64,000 nucleotides of DNA, from assembly GCA_963773945.1 (NCBI GenBank), contig CAVZDD010000004.1:62001-126000 (forward strand). The letters are read 5' to 3'. The position numbers and the translations under genes were made by a program. This stretch comes from JAKIWV01 sp963773945. Its GTDB lineage: Archaea; Thermoplasmatota; Thermoplasmata; Lutacidiplasmatales; UBA184. Positions 8,884-16,735 of the stretch are shown here, piece after piece (the first letter of the stretch is position 1; every line of letters begins with the position of its first letter). The notes below the pieces were generated by a model that did not search any database, had not been told where the DNA came from, and worked only from the letters and a program-made list of their open reading frames with translations.

Positions 8884-8968
8884 GCGGGGATCGCCCAGCT
8901 TGGTCAAAGGCGCCAGATTCAGGGTCTGGTCTCGTAGGAGTTCGTGGGTTCAAATCCCTCTCCCCGCA
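8884..8968 (+). tRNA. tRNA-Leu (anticodon CAG)
   Basis: A complete cloverleaf can be drawn. The acceptor stem pairs 8884-8890 with 8961-8967 and A8968 is the discriminator. The D stem is GCC/GGC, and the anticodon stem is 8913-8917/8925-8929 around the loop TTCAGGG, with anticodon CAG at 8920-8922. A long variable arm (CTC-GTAG-GAG, 8931-8940) marks it as class II, and the T loop TTCAAAT is at 8949-8955. The T stem has one T-T mismatch in its second pair. CCA is not encoded and no intron is seen. It reads CUG leucine codons, frequent in this G+C-rich genome. Its 3' end is duplicated at 11391-11411. Confidence 0.93.
8947..8967 (+). repeat. attL-like copy: tRNA-Leu 3' end
   Basis: These 21 bases, from the last T-stem bases to the end of the acceptor stem, recur at 11391-11411 with one substitution (A versus C at the sixth base). 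Integrases of archaeal viruses and plasmids commonly recombine at the 3' half of tRNA genes and leave such direct repeats, so this is read as the tRNA-proximal attachment site. A 13-base part (CCCTCTCCCCGCA) also occurs at 10607-10619. Confidence 0.6.
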
Positions 8969-9194
8969 GACTTTTACTCGCCCGAGCCATCGCAGCTCCT
9001 GGCGATTCGGAACTAGAACGGGCGAGAATCCCAGTTCCCCCTCCGGAAAAGGGTGGGGTTCCTAACAACGAGTGCGATGCTCGGCTAGATCCAACGGTAC
9101 GTAGCAATTATTGCCGGTCAGCATCCCTATTCGGCAGCCCGTTATATTCAACGGACTTTCCGGGGGCACCGGGAGTTCCGGGGAGAAAAAATCT

Positions 9195-10016
9195 ATGCCG
9201 TATGTCAAGACGAAGGACGGAACGCAGATCTTCTACAAGGACTGGGGCAGCGGCCAACCGGTGGTCTTCAGTCACGGTTGGCCTCTGTCAGCGGACGACT
9301 GGGACGGGCAGATGCTGTTCTTTTTGACGCATGGCTACCGCGTCGTTGCACACGACCGGCGGGGGCATGGACGCTCCACCCAGATATCGGAAGGCCATGA
9401 CCTGGACCACTACGCGGACGACCTAGCGGCGGTGATGGACGAGCTCGACCTCAGGACAGCTATCAACGTGGGGCATTCCACGGGCGGAGGCGAAGTCGCC
9501 CACTACATCGCCCGGCACGGCACCAAGCGCGTGGCCAAGTGCGTACTGATCAGCTCCGTGCCGCCGCTCATGTTGAAGACGGATGCGAACCCGGATGGGA
9601 CCCCCCTCGCGGTCTTCGATCAGTTGCGCGCCGGGCTCGCGGCAAATCGGCCGCAGTTCTACATGGACTTCACGATGCCGTTTTAGGGATTCAACCGCCC
9701 GGGGGCAAGAATCTCCGAAGCTATCCGCCAGCACTGGTTTTTGCAGGGCATGATGGGAGGGGCCAAGGCTCACTACGACGGAATCAAGGCCTTTTCGGAG
9801 ACCGATTTCACCGAGGACCTGAAGAAGATCGAGGTACCGATGCTGGTCATGCACGGAGACGACGACCAGATCGTTCCGATCAAGGCGACGAGTCTCCGGA
9901 CGGCGAAGCTCGTCAAGAATGCCACCCTGAAAGTCTACGCGGGGTTCCCGCACGGGATGCCAAGAACCAATCCGGATCAGATCAACGCAGATTTGCTTGC
10001 GTTCTTCAAAGCATAG
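9195..10016 (+). pseudogene. Alpha/beta hydrolase (chloroperoxidase/esterase-like) with in-frame TAG at 9684
   Basis: Read through one TAG, the frame gives a normal 273-residue alpha/beta hydrolase of the non-haem chloroperoxidase group. Landmarks are the oxyanion region FSHGWPLSADDWD, nucleophile elbow GHSTGGGEV (Ser), acid residue in MHGDDDQIVP, and catalytic His in FPHGMP. The TAG sits where the family motif PFYGFNRPGA has tyrosine (TTT-TAG-GGA-TTC), so a single C/T-to-G change of a Tyr codon explains it. TAG serves as an ordinary stop in several genes here (truA, the TPR-like gene), which argues against recoding. A truncated product of 163 residues would lack Asp and His of the triad. The gene lies within the putative tRNA-integrated segment. 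Confidence 0.8.
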
Positions 10017-10214
10017 GAAGTCGGGCCCCGGGGCAAAGGGCAACGCCCCAGCCGGAAGAACGGCTCGAAACGTGCCCGTTTTTCGAAGGAGGTCGATTTG
10101 GCTCCGCGACATGGGTCCAAAGACTTGCGAGACCAACGGTGAGAAGCGCCACTCCCCCAGCTACTCAATTCAAGTTCAGGGTCGCTTCATCTGGGGGCCG
10201 GCAGTGCAACGATT

Positions 10215-10289
10215 ATGGGAGTACTCGGTTGGATCGTCGTTATCGTCGTCGTCGTCGTGGTGCTAGCTTGGATTGGCATCATCCACTGA
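10215..10289 (+). CDS. Very small single-span membrane peptide (24 aa)
   Basis: ATG 10215 opens a 24-codon frame, MGVLGWIVVIVVVVVVLAWI followed by GIIH, ending at TGA 10287. The whole peptide is one ideal transmembrane helix flanked by tryptophans, a composition unlikely from random G+C-rich sequence, although the GTC-repeat run could itself be a low-complexity tract. A perfect palindrome that could act as a terminator follows 11 bases after the stop. Small hydrophobic peptides of this kind occur as type I toxins or membrane-protein modulators, but nothing here shows which, if either. No ribosome binding site is evident. Confidence 0.4.
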   Translation: MGVLGWIVVIVVVVVVLAWIGIIH

Positions 10290-10300
10290 GAGGTGCCGAT

Positions 10301-10326
10301 GGCACCGAAGGCTAGCCTTCGGTGCC
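10301..10326 (+). terminator. 26-base perfect palindrome, possible terminator or operator
   Basis: The sequence from GGCACCGAAGG through a central CTAG to CCTTCGGTGCC is a perfect inverted repeat, able to form an 11-13 bp hairpin in RNA. It lies just after the stop of the 24-residue membrane peptide. No T-run follows, so it may equally be a dyad protein-binding site. Confidence 0.45.
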
Positions 10327-10776
10327 CCGCGCCTCCTAGAGGTACCAGTTTGCCAGCTCCCCGCACGGCCGCGCGCGCTAACAGCTCGGATTAGCGTAAT
10401 AGCCAGCGCACTCGGCGAGTGCACGCACGTTCCGGGAACGCGCTTCTACCCTGTCCGTGAAGGGCCCGTTCCCTGACGGGTGGACTTGCAGGCGACCCTT
10501 TGAACCGATTTCAAACGACGGGGTTGTGTAACGGAGGGATCTCCCGCGCGAGAGGGTTTGGGCCCCCCCACGGTCGGCATGTGGGGATTTGAACTGTTCA
10601 GTTGTGCCCTCTCCCCGCACGGTACCCGTAGAAGTACCTATCGAAGAATCGCTCGATCGTCGACCCCTCCGGCGGCTCAAATCCGGTTCGTTTCATCCGG
10701 AGGATTTGGAAGCGTCCATGGAAAACATTAATTCAATGGAGTCCATCATTTGGGCGTGGCAGCTTCGAAGAATCCG

Positions 10777-10998
10777 ATGACGAGCCTGTCAATCCATCGA
10801 TCGACGTTGAGGAGCTTGCAAGAGCTCAAAACCGGTGCAGAAACTTGGGACGACTTTCTGGAACGCCTGTCCTCGTACTACGAGAACACGCTCACGCCCG
10901 AGCTTCACTCCGAGCTCCGGCGACGCTCGGCAGGTCCCAGAATCCCTCTTCGGGAAGTTCTTCGGCAGCATGAGGAACTGAAACGTAGGGGCCGCTGA
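10777..10998 (+). CDS. Putative antitoxin of a RelBE/ParDE-type pair
   Basis: A 73-residue charged protein directly upstream of a RelE/ParE-like toxin, five bases apart. Its N-terminus (MTSLSIHRSTLRSLQELKTG) begins with a short beta strand followed by a helix, as in ribbon-helix-helix antitoxins. ETWDDFLERLSSYYEN resembles the second helix, and the C-terminal half is helical and basic, suited to wrap the toxin. ATG 10777 was chosen because it places the strand at the N-terminus; ATG 10750 would add nine residues. The gene is AT-richer than the chromosomal average, consistent with acquisition along with the flanking att-like repeats. Such antitoxins normally repress their own promoter. Confidence 0.65.
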   Translation: MTSLSIHRSTLRSLQELKTGAETWDDFLERLSSYYENTLTPELHSELRRRSAGPRIPLREVLRQHEELKRRGR

Positions 10999-11003
10999 CG
11001 GAT

Positions 11004-11333
11004 GTGGTCGGCGGCCACACCCAGAACTACCTCGAACTGATCGATTTCGCGGATGACGCTCGCCACGAGCTTCTCGCACTCCCACAAGAAGTCCGGGAAC
11101 ATTTCTTTGAAGCGTTCCCGGCCTTAGCCGCCCACCCCACTCGACGGACATCGGACCTGGATGTCCAGAACCTCCACGATCCTCGAGGGAGAAGGACCCG
11201 CTACTGGCGCCTCAAGGTCTCTGGCGGTTACAGGGCGATTTATCGCCTTGTGCACGGAAGGGTACACATTGAGGCTATTCGACCACGGCCGGGAGTTTAT
11301 TCGTGGCTCTACAAGGTACTAGGTCGGAGGTGA
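11004..11333 (+). CDS. RelE/ParE-superfamily toxin
   Basis: The 109-residue product ends with the characteristic RelE-fold pattern: a basic strand-turn RGRRTRYWRLKVSGGYRAIYRLVHGRVHIEAI followed by a short C-terminal tail with Tyr/Trp. In RelE-type mRNA interferases the equivalent Arg and Tyr side chains contact the mRNA at the ribosomal A site; ParE members target gyrase instead, and sequence alone does not decide between them. Start is GTG 11004; an overlapping ATG at 11002 is in another frame. It is placed as the second gene of a toxin-antitoxin operon inside the tRNA-associated segment, where it could stabilise the element. Confidence 0.8.
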   Translation: MVGGHTQNYLELIDFADDARHELLALPQEVREHFFEAFPALAAHPTRRTSDLDVQNLHDPRGRRTRYWRLKVSGGYRAIYRLVHGRVHIEAIRPRPGVYSWLYKVLGRR

Positions 11334-11390
11334 CTCAGATGGTCGTGCGCTACCACGGGCGCACCTTCCTGCATATTTGTATCGCCAGGC

Positions 11391-11411
11391 GGTTCCAATC
11401 CCTCTCCCCGC
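11391..11411 (+). repeat. attR-like copy of the tRNA-Leu 3' end
   Basis: The 21 bases match 8947-8967 at 20 positions. No 5' tRNA half precedes it (no GCGGGGA partner 70-90 bases upstream), so it is not a second tRNA gene but a free copy of the tRNA end, as left at the distal border of an integrated element. It follows the toxin stop codon by 57 bases and precedes ordinary chromosomal sequence. Confidence 0.6.
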
Positions 11412-11492
11412 GCTCTTCCCGGCAGTTGGGCCGGGATCGTTTTGCCAAGCTTCCGACGTGGCTTTATCTCGCCTCCATGGCATCCGCCGCGA

Positions 11493-11837
11493 GTGTGGTC
11501 TGATTCACCTCTCGAACTCCGCGTGGAGGCCTACGTCGATGGGGAACTCCCGGCTCCGCTGGCCGAGAAGATCGGTGCGGTCCTGGCCCACCGCTGGCCC
11601 GTCTCCTGGGACGTGGACATTCCCCCGCACGCCAGCTTCGAACACCCCGCCGAATGGCGCGCGGTAGTGCCCTTTGTCGAAGGGACCACGCCCGAGAGTC
11701 TGCACCGGCAGCTCGCGACCGAACTCCTCGCGCTCGATCCGGCGCACTCTCTCCATCTCCGCACTCGATGGGACTTCCCCCAGGCCCCAAACCATCAGGA
11801 AGTCTACGAGGAACGCTGGAAGCCCCAAGGGCACTGA
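11493..11837 (+). CDS. Small conserved-looking protein of unknown function (114 aa)
   Basis: Starting at GTG 11493 the frame encodes a mixed alpha/beta protein with ELRVEAYVDGELPAPLAEKI, a Pro/His-rich loop (WDVDIPPHASFEHPAEW) and an amphipathic helix (SLHRQLATELLALDPAH), ending WDFPQAPNHQEVYEERW. The family was not recognised. A TTTATCTC box at about 11462-11469 lies some 27 bases upstream, supporting this start over an ATG at 11442. It is the first chromosomal-looking gene after the att-like repeat and converges with the alcohol dehydrogenase gene. Confidence 0.6.
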   Translation: MWSDSPLELRVEAYVDGELPAPLAEKIGAVLAHRWPVSWDVDIPPHASFEHPAEWRAVVPFVEGTTPESLHRQLATELLALDPAHSLHLRTRWDFPQAPNHQEVYEERWKPQGH

Positions 11838-11871
11838 CCTAGCTCCGATCGCGGAACGAGCCACGCCGCAC

Positions 11872-12864
11872 TCACTCGGCCGGAACGAGCACAGCGGCGC
11901 CCTCGAGGTGGCCCGCGCGCAGTTGCGCCAACGCCTCATTCGCCTTCCCCAGCGGGAAGCTCGTTGTCACGGTTCGTACCCTGGCCTTCGTGGCAATATC
12001 GAAAAACTCCTCGCCGTCCTTGCGCGTGAGGTTGGCGACGGAGCGCAGCACACGCTCTCCCCACAACGCTTCGTAGGGAAAGCTCGGGATATCGCTCATG
12101 TGAATTCCTGCGCAAACGACCGTTCCGCCCTTGGTTACCGCAGCCAAAGCCGCGGGCACGAGCATCCCGACGGGAGCAAAGATCAGTGCCGCATCGAGAG
12201 GCTCCGGAGAGCGTTCGTCGGAGCCGCCGGCCCAAACGGCGCCGAGCGTCCGGGCGAACGCCTGTCCGCGGGTGTCCGCCGGCCGGGTGAAGGCGTAGAC
12301 TTTCTGTCCCCGGAATCGGGCCACCTGCACCGCGATGTGGGCGGCGGCCCCGAAACCAAAGAAGCCGACCCGCTGGGCTTCGCCGGCCATTCGTAGGGCC
12401 CGGAAGCCAATCGTTCCAGCACAAAGAAGCGGCGCCGCCCCCACATCGGTGTATCCGACCGGTATCGGGAACGTGAAGCGCTCGTCGGCAGCGGCGAACT
12501 CTGCGTAACCGCCATCGAGGTCGTACCCGGTGAACCTTGCCCGGTCACAGAGATTCTCCCGACCGGACCGGCAAAACGCACACTCGCCGCAGGTCCAACC
12601 CACCCATGGGACGCCGACCCGGTCCCCAATGCGCGCCCGGGCGACCTGCTGCCCGACCGCAACGATCGCGCCGACGATCTCGTGGCCCGGTACCAAGGGA
12701 AGTTTCGGATGCGGGAGTTCGCCGTCCACGACGTGAAGGTCGGTTCGGCAGACGCCGCACGCTCCTACCCGAATCAAGACGTCGCGGGGACCGAGTCGGG
12801 GTGTCTCTTGGCTAGTCGAGTTGCGGAGTGGAGACTGCGCCGCGTCGAGCAACATCGCGCGCAC
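11872..12864 (-). CDS. Zinc-dependent alcohol dehydrogenase (MDR superfamily)
   Basis: A 330-residue medium-chain dehydrogenase. Catalytic zinc ligands are visible in GACGVCRTDLH (Cys) and PGHEIVG (His-Glu). The structural-zinc lobe has the four cysteines in CGECAFCRSGRENLC, and the coenzyme loop VGFFGFGAAAHIAVQVARF is a GxGxxA-type Rossmann motif. This set fits zinc alcohol dehydrogenases that oxidise primary or aromatic alcohols with NAD(P). The divergent neighbour is a molybdenum hydroxylase pair, and a link in aldehyde/alcohol metabolism is possible but only positional. Confidence 0.9.
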   Translation of the reverse strand: MRAMLLDAAQSPLRNSTSQETPRLGPRDVLIRVGACGVCRTDLHVVDGELPHPKLPLVPGHEIVGAIVAVGQQVARARIGDRVGVPWVGWTCGECAFCRSGRENLCDRARFTGYDLDGGYAEFAAADERFTFPIPVGYTDVGAAPLLCAGTIGFRALRMAGEAQRVGFFGFGAAAHIAVQVARFRGQKVYAFTRPADTRGQAFARTLGAVWAGGSDERSPEPLDAALIFAPVGMLVPAALAAVTKGGTVVCAGIHMSDIPSFPYEALWGERVLRSVANLTRKDGEEFFDIATKARVRTVTTSFPLGKANEALAQLRAGHLEGAAVLVPAE

Positions 12865-13023
12865 CTGTTCTGGTCCCCTGGAGTCGTCGAGGCGTCAGGT
12901 TGTTGAGAGCCATAAGCGGAGGCTGGTCTCCCGGGCGCCGGGAAACCGGAAGGCCTTGCGAGGCGCCCCGACAGCCGAACGGGAGCGGGGAACCGCTAAG
13001 TTCGGCCGGCGAGTCATCACCGC

Positions 13024-13590
13024 GTGAACGCCTCGGCCGGCGGCCGCGGACCCAACGACTCTCCGCCACCGGAGCGGCTTCCGCCCAAAACTCCTGCACG
13101 CCCCGGGGCTGCCTCCCGGCTGCGAGTGAACGGAATCGACCACGCGATCTCGCTCGACCGGGACCGCAGCCTGCTCTATGTCCTCCGCGAAGAGCTGGGT
13201 CTAACGGGCACGAAGTACGGCTGCGGTGAAGGGGAATGCGGCGCGTGTAAGATCCTCGTCGAAGGGGTGGCGGTCCGTTCCTGCATGACGCCCATCGGCG
13301 AAGTAGTGGGGCGGTCGGTCACGACAATCGAGGGACTCGCCCCCGGGACTCGTCTGCACCCGGTTCAACAGGCGTTCATCGATGCGAACGCCTTCCAGTG
13401 CGGCTTCTGCACTCCGGGCATGATCCTCGCCGGTGTCTCGTTGCTCGCCCGGAATCCTCACCCCAGCGACGCGGAAATCCGGGCGGGGATGGACGGCAAC
13501 ATCTGTCGCTGTGGCGGGTATCTTCGAATCGTCGAGGCCCTCCGGAGGGCCTCTCAGTCGGCGGACGCCACCGAAGGCGGGCCGCCATGA
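13024..13590 (+). CDS. [2Fe-2S] subunit of a xanthine-oxidase-family molybdenum hydroxylase
   Basis: This is the small electron-transfer subunit (IorA/CoxS type). After a Pro-rich N-terminal extension of about 30 residues, the ferredoxin-like domain holds the first cluster (CGEGECGACKILV, then RSC). The all-helical second domain holds the other (CGFCTPGMI and NICRCGGY). Electrons taken from the substrate at the molybdenum centre pass through these two clusters to an acceptor. Start is GTG 13024. The stop overlaps ATG 13587 of the large subunit by four bases (ATGA), so the two subunits are translationally coupled. No FAD subunit gene is adjacent, as in the isoquinoline oxidoreductase type. Confidence 0.92.
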   Translation: MNASAGGRGPNDSPPPERLPPKTPARPGAASRLRVNGIDHAISLDRDRSLLYVLREELGLTGTKYGCGEGECGACKILVEGVAVRSCMTPIGEVVGRSVTTIEGLAPGTRLHPVQQAFIDANAFQCGFCTPGMILAGVSLLARNPHPSDAEIRAGMDGNICRCGGYLRIVEALRRASQSADATEGGPP

Positions 13591-15709
13591 ACGCACCGGC
13601 CGACAACCGCCCTTTTGACCTTCTGGCTCCGGCCGAACGCGCCTATTTCGAACGGTACGGTCCGGGCCTGGTACTGGTGCTTCCCGCGCAACGGCCGGGC
13701 CCCACGGAATGGGGCAAAGGCGGTCCACCCCACGGAGGCGCGTGGATTCACCTGGGGGAGACGGAATCGCCCGGGCGTTCATCGGGAAGGTCGAGGTCGG
13801 CCAGGGGACGCGCACCGCGCTCTCGCTCCTCGTCGCGGAGGAGCTCCATCTACCGGTCACCTCCGTTCAACTCACGATGGGGGACACGGACGTCTGCCCC
13901 TGGGACATGGGAACTTTCGGCAGCCGGTCGATGCCGGACGCCGCCCAACATCTGCGGCTCACGGGAGCCGCCGCCCGCGGCGCGCTGCTCGAAATCGCTT
14001 CGCAAGAGTTCAAAGTCGACCCGGCCGAGGTTGAGCTCATCGAAGGGAAGGCGCGGGTGAAGACCGCAACTGGGTCCAACGTCGTGGCCTACGGCGACCT
14101 CGTACGAAACCTCCAGCGTGTCGAGACCGTCCCGCCCTCCACACAGCCGATTCCCCCGGCCGAATGGAAGACTGCCGGTCACCCAGCCGACGACGTCGGG
14201 GCGCGCGAGGTGGTGACGGGCGCGCGGCAGTACACCTCCGACCTCCATCTTCCCGGAATGTTGCACGGTCAGATGCTCTTCCCGCCCACCCACGGAGCGA
14301 AGCTCGTGCGGGTGGACCTGTCCCGCGCCCAAGCCTTGCCGGGCGTCACGGTCGTGCACGAGGGGGACCTCGTCGCGGTCGCCGCGCCGGACCTCCACAC
14401 GAGCCACGTCGCCGTCAAGGCGCTCCGGGCCGAGTGGGAAACCACCCCCCAACCCTCCGAAAAGAACATTGTCGAATACCTTCGTCAACACCCTGCCGAG
14501 GGAGAGGATTTCTGGGACGTCGTCCACCACAAGGCCGGCGACGTGGACGCCGCCTTAGCGACGGCCACGATCTCGCTCCACGAGACCTACACGACGGCGT
14601 ACATCGCGCACGTTCCGTTGGAGACCCACGCCGTCGTCGCGGCTTGGGAAGGCGACCGGCTCACGGTCTGGCTGGGAAGCCAGACGCCCTTCCGCGCCCG
14701 GGACACCCTCCGCGACGCGTTAGGACTGCCCGAAGCGCATGTGCGGATCGTTGTCCCCCCCACCGGTGCCGGCTTCGGGGGAAAGCACGCGGGAGAACTC
14801 GCCGTAGGCGCCGCCCGACTCGCCAAGGCGGCGGGCCATCCAGTTCGTATCGTGTATTCCCGCGAGGAGGAATTTCGTCAGGCCTACTTCCGCCCGATGG
14901 CGATCGTCGACGTGCGGTCGGGCGCGGAGAAGGATGGGACCCTCACGGCGTGGGAGTTCCATGACCTGAACGCGGGTTCCGCGGCTACCCGTATCCCGTA
15001 CAAAGTGCCCAACCAGAAGATCGATAACCAGCCCGCGGACTCTCCGCTCTCCCAAGGCTCCTATCGCGCGCTGGCGGCGACGGCGAACAATTTCGCCCGA
15101 GAGTCCCACATGGACGAACTCGCCGCCCGGGTCGGTGCGGACCCCGTGGAGTATCGGATGCGTCACCTCGCCGACGCCCGTCTCGCCGCGGTCTTGCAAG
15201 CGGTGGCCCAGCGGGCGGGGTGGGTCGCACGGCCGCGGCCGACCCCTTCCGCTCCGGGACCGCAACGCGGCCAGGGAATCGCGGTCGGGCTCGAGAAGGG
15301 GGGTCGCGTCGCGACCTTTGCCGAAGTCGAGGTACACGAGGATCGGCGTCTCGAGATCGTGCGCATCGTGACCGGTCTCGAGTGCGGAGCGATCGTGCAT
15401 CCCACGAATCTTCGAAGCCAGGTCGAGGGAGGCACTGTCATGGCCCTGGGCGGCGCGTTGTTCGAGGCCATCCACTTTGAGAATGGCCGCATCTTGAATC
15501 CGAAGCTCTCCGAGTATCAGGTGCCTCGGTTCCACGACACTCCCCCCATCGACGTGATCCTGCTGGACCGTCGCGACCTGCCCTCTCAGGGAGCGGGGGA
15601 GACGCCGTTGATCGCCGTCGCCCCGGCCCTCGCGAACGCCATCTACGATGCGACGGGACACCGCCTCCGGTCTCTGCCCCTGGTTCCCGACGGAACCGTG
15701 CCCTCGTGA
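13587..15709 (+). CDS. Molybdopterin-binding large subunit (IorB/aldehyde oxidase-like), frameshifted at 13754-13758
   Basis: The catalytic subunit partner of the preceding iron-sulfur protein, about 707 residues if the frame is repaired. The N-terminus up to GGAWIHLG is in one frame and the family sequence then continues as DGIARAFIGKVEVGQG in another. The switch falls in a run of five G where six would restore the frame. Downstream are the molybdopterin-contacting GTFGSRSMPD, GAGFGGKH, and near the C-terminus GAGETPLI, whose glutamate is the catalytic base of the xanthine oxidase family. Without an FAD subunit the likely relatives are isoquinoline 1-oxidoreductase and membrane-linked aldehyde dehydrogenases; the substrate is not known. 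A consensus error is the first suspicion, a real null mutation the second. Confidence 0.85.
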
Positions 15710-15731
15710 TTCGGCCGGCCCCGGGGCGAGT

Positions 15732-16247
15732 TCAACGAGAACGGTGCGCCCCGGAATCCGCTGTGCGGCAGAACGGGCACTCGGGAGGTCGTGCCGACTC
15801 CGGGGCGGCGTAGAACCGAACCTCTCCGGCTCCGTGCCGGAAGCACGCGAAGAGGAACGAGTATCGCCGTCCGACCTTCCGAGGGTATCGTCGCCAGTAG
15901 AGCAGGTGAATCGGGGCGCCGGCCCCGGGTCCGGCGACCCACCGCTCGGCCGCCTTGCCGAGCTCCGGGCCTTGGCGCGTGGCCGCCCTCAGGTCTCGAG
16001 GTTGCACGCGCTCCGGCCGATCGGTCCGCGACTGGAGATACCGCTGGGTCCGGGCCGGCGAGGGACGGTGAGGCCTTCCGAGGAAGGCCACGGTGGACAC
16101 GGTTCCCCCCGGGCACGTGTAGACCCACCCGATCGGACCCGAGGCAGTCTCGATGGAATGGGGCCGGGTTCGGCCGGAGCAATGGTAGAGACAGGTACCG
16201 GATGCGGCGAGAACGTATCGCTCCGGGCCGGGCGTTGAAGGGCTCAT
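15732..16247 (-). CDS. Cysteine-containing protein of unknown function, coupled to a thioredoxin-like gene
   Basis: A 171-residue product whose ATG overlaps the stop of the upstream thioredoxin-fold gene (ATGA), so the two are translationally coupled. Visible features are ERYVLAASGTCLYHCSGRTRP with a CxxxC pair near the N-terminus, a single Cys in WVYTCPGGTVST, and a terminal CPFC pair in PPECPFCRTADSG. Alternating strands and basic loops suggest a small zinc- or metal-binding fold. The family was not recognised. Coupling to a CPHC-type redox protein suggests that its cysteines are the client of that protein, or that both act on the same target. It converges with the molybdenum hydroxylase gene. 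Confidence 0.6.
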   Translation of the reverse strand: MSPSTPGPERYVLAASGTCLYHCSGRTRPHSIETASGPIGWVYTCPGGTVSTVAFLGRPHRPSPARTQRYLQSRTDRPERVQPRDLRAATRQGPELGKAAERWVAGPGAGAPIHLLYWRRYPRKVGRRYSFLFACFRHGAGEVRFYAAPESARPPECPFCRTADSGAHRSR

Positions 16248-16627
16248 GCTTTCCGGGCCGCCGCGAGATGCTGGATCCAGTCGCTTCGGAACAGCTCGTC
16301 CCACGCGCGATGGGTCCGTGAAACGCCCTCGGGGAATCCGGTCAGAACGTGGTCGACCCGGCCATCCGACCACTGAAGGAACACCTGGGGGATCAGGTAG
16401 TCCGGCGACCAATCCCCATGCGCTTGGACGATTGCATCCGCCTCCCGCTCCTCGGCCGGAACATCGATGTCCAGCCGACGCACCGGGATTCCAAGGCGAC
16501 TCCCGAGTTCGCGGACCTTTTCCTCCGAAAGGGGGACGCAGTGCGGGCACCAGTCCGCGAGTACGATGGTGAGACCCACCGGCTGGGCCGTCTGGGTGGC
16601 CTTGGACATCGTATCGGAACAACCCAA
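16244..16627 (-). CDS. Thioredoxin/glutaredoxin-fold protein with CPHC active site
   Basis: A 127-residue protein with the beta-strand-then-CxxC arrangement TIVLADWCPHCVPLSEEKV near residues 20-38, the redox centre of the thioredoxin superfamily. The motif CPHC is the one found in DsbA-like oxidases, while the size and WCPHC context suit a cytoplasmic glutaredoxin-like protein. The cis-proline is probably in YLIPQVFLQW (residues about 80-89). There is no signal peptide. It is the first gene of a two-gene unit with the cysteine-containing unknown downstream. Confidence 0.8.
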   Translation of the reverse strand: MGCSDTMSKATQTAQPVGLTIVLADWCPHCVPLSEEKVRELGSRLGIPVRRLDIDVPAEEREADAIVQAHGDWSPDYLIPQVFLQWSDGRVDHVLTGFPEGVSRTHRAWDELFRSDWIQHLAAARKA

Positions 16628-16735
16628 CCGAGGATTTAGACGATGGGTGGTCCGGAGGAAACCCGTCCTCGCCGCCCCCAGTGATGGGCCGCTCCGTCAA
16701 ATAATCCGACTGCGTCGGCGAGACGGCGATCGCTG

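Larger units (their letters stand above)
10017..10776. other. Gene-poor stretch between hydrolase remnant and toxin-antitoxin pair
   Basis: No convincing protein gene of normal size is present. The stretch contains one very small hydrophobic reading frame (10215-10289), a 26-base perfect palindrome (10301-10326) and two further partial copies of the tRNA-Leu 3'-end core (CTCCCCGCACGG at 10357-10368 and CCCTCTCCCCGCACGG at 10607-10622). The part after 10680 is markedly AT-richer and contains an AT-rich box (AACATTAATTC, near 10726) that could serve as the promoter of the antitoxin gene. Confidence 0.5.
8947..11411. mobile_element. Putative remnant of an element integrated at tRNA-Leu
   Basis: The segment is bounded by the two copies of the tRNA-Leu 3' end and is visibly less G+C-rich than the rest of the window, most clearly at 10680-10800. 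It has poor coding density and accessory-type content: a disrupted alpha/beta hydrolase, a tiny membrane peptide and a toxin-antitoxin pair. No integrase, replication gene or capsid gene was found, so only a decayed remnant or a satellite is claimed. An unbroken tRNA is kept on the left side, as expected when the incoming element restores the tRNA end. Confidence 0.5.

Noticed and set aside
9684..9686. Pyrrolysine insertion at the TAG of the hydrolase
   Set aside because: TAG ends normal genes in the same window, no pyl genes are visible here, and the family has tyrosine at this place.
10575..10630. A possible second tRNA suggested by a GGGGATTTGAACT stretch (tRNA T-arm on the minus strand)
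   Set aside because: No matching T-stem 5' strand, acceptor pairing or anticodon arm could be built around it.
11330..11411. A tRNA gene ending at the second copy of the tRNA-Leu 3' end
   Set aside because: The 5' acceptor partner GCGGGGA is absent in the preceding 100 bases and no cloverleaf forms, so only an att-like copy is claimed.
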